The notes under the pieces were generated by a model. It saw nothing but the letters and a program-made list of their open reading frames with translations. It ran no database searches and was not told the DNA's origin. From Pseudobacteriovorax antillogorgiicola (lineage in GTDB: Bacteria; Bdellovibrionota_B; Oligoflexia; Oligoflexales; RGVZ01), in assembly GCA_945897695.1 (NCBI GenBank), contig CAMDGW010000095.1:1-8595 (forward strand): 8,595 nt of DNA. The letters are read 5' to 3'. Shown one piece after another: positions 5,766 to 8,595 of this stretch (the first letter of the stretch is position 1; every line of letters begins with the position of its first letter). The translations under genes and the position numbers were made by a program.

Positions 5766-5772
5766 ATGCTCG

Positions 5773-6378
5773 ATGTTGACCTCATCAAGATTTAACTACC
5801 TGATTGAGATTACCCAGAAATTTTTGGGTGTCGTTACAAGAATGCGTGACTGCTATTCAGCTTTTCCAACGCTGATCGAGGAAGAGCACGCAATGATTTT
5901 TTCCCATAAATACAGCGCCCGTCTTGAGGCGATTGCTGCCGAGAAGGCAATGCTTGCAGAGGAAGTTTCAGTAGCGTTTGATGAATTGCAACAGTTGTCG
6001 CAACAGGTTTTCAACATTTGGGGTGATGCCGAGTGTGAAGGTACAGCAGCCTATCCTGGCGACCTGTCGAACTGCATTCAGATGCTAGAGGGAATCCATA
6101 ATGCGATCGCAGAGCGCCAGAGCGATCTTTCATCTAGTGTTCTAGCGCTTCAGATTTCGCGGTTAAAAGAAGAGCTAGTTCTATTTAAAAATATGGCTGC
6201 AAGTGTAAAACCAAAGCTTGAACTTAATCGCTCTGCGCTGAATGGAGTGGTACGAAGCTACCAGGAAAGTACCAGAGTCATGGTGGAGCTGTGCGAGCAG
6301 GCGCAAGCCACATACTCTGCTCAAGGTACTCAAAACAAGTCTTCAACCGGAACTTCTACAATTTTTGTGAGGGCTTGA
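5773..6378 (+). CDS. flgN: Flagellar export chaperone FlgN
   Basis: FlgN is a cytoplasmic chaperone that binds the hook-filament junction proteins FlgK and FlgL and delivers them to the flagellar export gate. The 201-residue protein looks almost wholly helical, as the family is. The signature lies near the N terminus: a leading helix (YLIEITQKFLGVVTRM), then LIEEEHAMIFSHKYSARLEA and IAAEKAMLAEEV (about 34-65), matching the FlgN pattern of Glu-Glu followed by L..K..L. After an irregular segment (about 84-100, containing two of the four cysteines), a second long helical part runs to about residue 178. The end, ATYSAQGTQ then a polar stretch and TSTIFVRA, resembles the usual FlgN close of TY...G followed by a short strand. 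Overall similarity is low, as is normal for FlgN, and much of the confidence comes from position, directly before its clients flgK and flgL. Confidence 0.82.
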   Translation: MLTSSRFNYLIEITQKFLGVVTRMRDCYSAFPTLIEEEHAMIFSHKYSARLEAIAAEKAMLAEEVSVAFDELQQLSQQVFNIWGDAECEGTAAYPGDLSNCIQMLEGIHNAIAERQSDLSSSVLALQISRLKEELVLFKNMAASVKPKLELNRSALNGVVRSYQESTRVMVELCEQAQATYSAQGTQNKSSTGTSTIFVRA

Positions 6379-6383
6379 AGTAG

Positions 6384-7811
6384 ATGGGTGCAGGCTTATT
6401 CCACACACTTAATATTGGTGAGCACGCGTTGCACGCATCCCGTCAGGGCGTTGATACGGCGTCTCACAACATTTCCAACGCAAATGTTGAGGGCTACAGC
6501 CGTCAGCGCGTTGATGTTCGCTCGCGGACGCCGCTATGGATGCATGGAATTGTAGTTGGGTCCGGGGCTTACGTGAAGGATATCACTCGCAGTCATAACC
6601 AATTTATCGAAAAACAGATCAATCGTGCTCACCAGTTAAGTGGCGAAGCTAATGGACGATTTGAAGGGCTTAAGACTCTGGAGACTATTTTCAGCCCTGA
6701 GCTGGCTTCTGGAGTTTCAGATGAGATCACCAATTTTTTTAATGCCCTTCAGGATCTGAGCTTGAGTCCAGAGGATATGTCTGTACGTTCTGCAGTCCGA
6801 GAAAACGCAAGAAACTTGATTGGTTCTTTCAAACGCGTAGACTCCGAGATTCGCCAGCGTCGTCTTGATTTGGATGATATCGTCAATCAAGAGTGCTCTG
6901 AGATCAATGGCAGACTTAAGAATATTGCGGGGTTAAACCAGCAAATACAGGAGATGGAAGTTACTCCAGGGGCTTTTGCAAATGATCTCCGTGACCAGCG
7001 TGACCTCCTTCTCCGGGAGCTGACAGAGAAGGTTCAGATTAACTATTACGAAGATGAATTTGGAAATTTTTGCGTTCGCGGTCCAGAGGATATTATTTTA
7101 GTGGATCGGAACTACGTTGGTCAGTTTACGGTCAGTGCAAATGAAAAAAATGACGGTTTTGCAGATGTTGTTATTACGGACGGCGAAGGTGGGAGTAAGC
7201 GAAATGTCACTAGAATGCTGGATGGCGGACGGCTCAAGGGCTTGATCGAAGTCCGAGACAACGTCTGTAAAGATATCATTGACCGTAATAATGACATGGC
7301 GGCCAAATTCACCACCCGTATCAATGAGATCCATGGCAAGGGGTATGGAATTAAAAATTTTGATGAAACGACGGGAAGAAAATTTTTCAAGTCAGTTGAA
7401 AATCTTGGAACTGCTGCGAGAGATTTGGATATTTCATCCGATATTTCGGACTCTCTTGAAGCAATCTCTGTTGCCGGCACTCCTTTAGCTGCTGGCGACA
7501 ATATTGTGATCAATGAAATGCTTGGACTAAAGAGTGAAAAACTAATGGATGGCGGGAACTCGAATCTGATCGAGTATTACTCAAACTACGTTGGAAATCT
7601 TGGCGTTGAAATAAATCGAACGACTCATCTGAAAGAAGCTAACGACCTGGTGGTGAATGATCTCCAAACACAGCGTGAGGCGGTCTCGGGTGTTTCTTTG
7701 GACGAAGAAGCGGTCAGTCTTATGAAATGGCAGTCGAACTTTACAGCTTCATCTAAGGTGATTACCACCGTAGATGAGATGCTGGATACCGTTCTCAGTC
7801 TAAAGCGATAA
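6384..7811 (+). CDS. flgK: Hook-associated protein 1, FlgK
   Basis: FlgK is the first of the two junction proteins between hook and filament, exported through the flagellum with help from FlgN. The 475-residue protein has the canonical N-terminal D0 helix (LFHTLNIGEHALHASRQGVD, then TASHNISNANVEGYSRQRVD, residues about 5-44). A helical D1 part follows, with FFNALQDLSLSPEDMSVRSA (117-136), LIGSFKRVD (149-157) and the DLRDQRDLLLREL block (201-213). A variable mid-domain occupies about 220-350. The C-terminal D0 helix, SGVSLDEEAVSLMKWQSNFT followed by ASSKVITTVDEMLDTVL (about 436-472), is diagnostic. Many FlgK are 450-550 residues, so the length suggests a compact outer domain. The start is five bases after the flgN stop; GAGGG (6369-6373), inside the end of flgN, is the likely ribosome binding site. 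The tight spacing suggests coupled translation with the chaperone gene. Confidence 0.96.
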   Translation: MGAGLFHTLNIGEHALHASRQGVDTASHNISNANVEGYSRQRVDVRSRTPLWMHGIVVGSGAYVKDITRSHNQFIEKQINRAHQLSGEANGRFEGLKTLETIFSPELASGVSDEITNFFNALQDLSLSPEDMSVRSAVRENARNLIGSFKRVDSEIRQRRLDLDDIVNQECSEINGRLKNIAGLNQQIQEMEVTPGAFANDLRDQRDLLLRELTEKVQINYYEDEFGNFCVRGPEDIILVDRNYVGQFTVSANEKNDGFADVVITDGEGGSKRNVTRMLDGGRLKGLIEVRDNVCKDIIDRNNDMAAKFTTRINEIHGKGYGIKNFDETTGRKFFKSVENLGTAARDLDISSDISDSLEAISVAGTPLAAGDNIVINEMLGLKSEKLMDGGNSNLIEYYSNYVGNLGVEINRTTHLKEANDLVVNDLQTQREAVSGVSLDEEAVSLMKWQSNFTASSKVITTVDEMLDTVLSLKR

Positions 7812-7812
7812 C

Positions 7813-7817
7813 GGAGG
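7813..7817 (+). promoter_or_regulatory. Ribosome binding site that sets the flgL start
   Basis: GGAGG at 7813-7817 lies two bases after the flgK stop and seven bases before the ATG at 7825. A competing ATG at 7821 is in another frame and reaches TGA after five codons, so spacing and frame both select 7825. Confidence 0.7.
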
Positions 7818-7824
7818 CCGATGA

Positions 7825-8595
7825 ATGAGAATTGCTGAAAATCAGCGTTATCGGCAGGTCAATGACCAAGTGGCAAAGGCAAAAAACAATAATGCCCGTT
7901 CCATGGATGAAGCGTCCAGCATGAAGGCGATTCGTGAAATTGCTGACGACCCAGTCGGTTTGACACGGGCGCTTCGCTATAAAGATCAAATCAGCTCTCA
8001 GGATCAGCACGCAAAGAATATTGAGATGAGTAAAGGTTATTTGGAAACCTCTGAACAGGCTATTTCAAATATTACCGATAACTTAATTCGTGCCAAAGAG
8101 CTTGCCATTGGAATGGCCAATGATACCAATAACGCGGCAAGCCGGGACGCAGCATCCCGTGAAGTTCGCGAAATTATCGACGAAATTGTCATGCTGGCCA
8201 ATAGCAACTACAATGGTCGATTTGTTTTTGGTGGTTATCGAAATCAGAGTCCCCCCGTCACTATGGAGGGCGATTATATCGGGGATGATGGAAAGATATT
8301 TGTCGAGGTTGCTCCAGGGAAGTTTTCTCAAATTAATGTAACGGCTCGCGATCTTTTTACGCCGAGTCCCGAAGAGCAGCAAAAAGGCCGTGTTAATATG
8401 ATTCATTCTCTGCAGAGAGTTTATGACGCTCTTACATCCAACGATAAATACGACATTCAAAATGGTTTATCAGAACTAGAATTTCACTTGGACAAGGTCA
8501 CCAGTTACCAAGCGACCATTGGCGGCATGTGGAATTCAATTAACAACACGCAAACGCGACTTGCCAAGGAGACGGATGCGACAAAAGGACGCTTA
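7825..8595 (+). CDS. flgL: Hook-associated protein 3, FlgL (3' end cut off by window)
   Basis: FlgL is the second hook-filament junction protein, placed between FlgK and the flagellin filament. The frame opens at ATG 7825 and stays open for 257 codons to the last base of the window, without a stop. The N terminus (MRIAENQRYRQVNDQVAKAK) leads into a flagellin-like D0/D1 helix with the family signature IREIADDPVGLTRALRYKDQ (37-56). A second helix (about 60-125) carries the common LIRAKELAIGMANDT pattern. SNYNGRFVFGGYRNQSPPV (127-145) matches the FlgL feature in which NGRYLFGG is followed by a variable outer domain. The last visible part (about 186-257) is the returning helix of D1. By comparison with FlgL of about 290-320 residues, the final 30-60 residues, including the C-terminal D0 helix, lie outside the window. 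The gene follows flgK by 13 bases. In related bacteria csrA and fliW often come next, but nothing here shows that. Confidence 0.93.
   Translation, partial: MRIAENQRYRQVNDQVAKAKNNNARSMDEASSMKAIREIADDPVGLTRALRYKDQISSQDQHAKNIEMSKGYLETSEQAISNITDNLIRAKELAIGMANDTNNAASRDAASREVREIIDEIVMLANSNYNGRFVFGGYRNQSPPVTMEGDYIGDDGKIFVEVAPGKFSQINVTARDLFTPSPEEQQKGRVNMIHSLQRVYDALTSNDKYDIQNGLSELEFHLDKVTSYQATIGGMWNSINNTQTRLAKETDATKGRL

Noticed and set aside
5754..5795. Short ORF from ATG 5754 or 5766 overlapping the flgN start in another frame
   Set aside because: It encodes only 9-13 residues, the 5754 start has no ribosome binding site, and 5766 lies too close to the purine motif. It looks incidental.
7801..7824. 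TAAA (7801-7804) and GCCGATGA (7817-7824) before flgL resembling a sigma-28 promoter
   Set aside because: The spacer is 12 bases instead of 15 and transcription would begin inside the flgL coding sequence, so it could not give a leader with a ribosome binding site.
8074..8081. ACCGATAA inside flgL as a sigma-28 -10 element
   Set aside because: No TAAA-like element lies 15 bases upstream, and the bases encode a conserved helix of FlgL.
1..8595. Mobile element, CRISPR, defence, tRNA or rRNA content
   Set aside because: Nearly every base is in a recognised flagellar gene. I found no long direct or inverted repeats, no transposase or integrase frame and no tRNA-like fold.

Overview
The window is one uninterrupted stretch of a flagellar operon. 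Ten genes lie on the + strand, in the order flgF (5' end cut off), flgG, flgA, flgH, flgI, flgJ (rod-binding domain only), flgM, flgN, flgK and flgL (3' end cut off). The gaps between genes are only 5-67 bases, most genes have a purine-rich ribosome binding site close to the start, and no factor-independent terminator is visible. I see no mobile element, RNA gene, CRISPR array or foreign cargo.

The organism is a Gram-negative flagellated bacterium, because the genes for the P-ring (flgI), the L-ring lipoprotein (flgH) and the P-ring chaperone (flgA) are present. This gene order, with flgM and flgN between flgJ and flgK, is typical of the former Deltaproteobacteria. The moderate G+C, the single-domain FlgJ and the very divergent L-ring protein with a charged C-terminal tail make me favour Bdellovibrionota (Bdellovibrio/Oligoflexia-like). 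That placement is inference and was not tested by a search.

Layout: positions 1-1572 encode the proximal and distal rod (FlgF, FlgG). Positions 1601-4825 encode the outer rings and their assembly (FlgA chaperone, FlgH L-ring, FlgI P-ring). Positions 4860-5321 encode the rod cap/scaffold FlgJ. Positions 5328-6378 encode the checkpoint pair: the anti-sigma-28 factor FlgM and the export chaperone FlgN. Positions 6384-8595 encode the hook-filament junction proteins FlgK and FlgL, which are the usual clients of FlgN. The operon therefore follows the assembly order: rod, rings, switch to late export, junction. In the known enteric system FlgM is exported once the hook is complete, which frees sigma-28; the same logic is inferred here.

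No wholly new system is visible. The points worth a second look are: FlgH, which keeps only a faint L-ring signature and carries a coiled coil plus a Lys/Asp repeat tail; FlgI, in which a usual C-terminal segment seems to be replaced by six Gly and three Lys; a correctly spaced sigma-28-like promoter at the end of flgJ, just before flgM; a foldable flgM-flgN leader with GGA motifs; and a strong hairpin inside the flgA signal-peptide codons.
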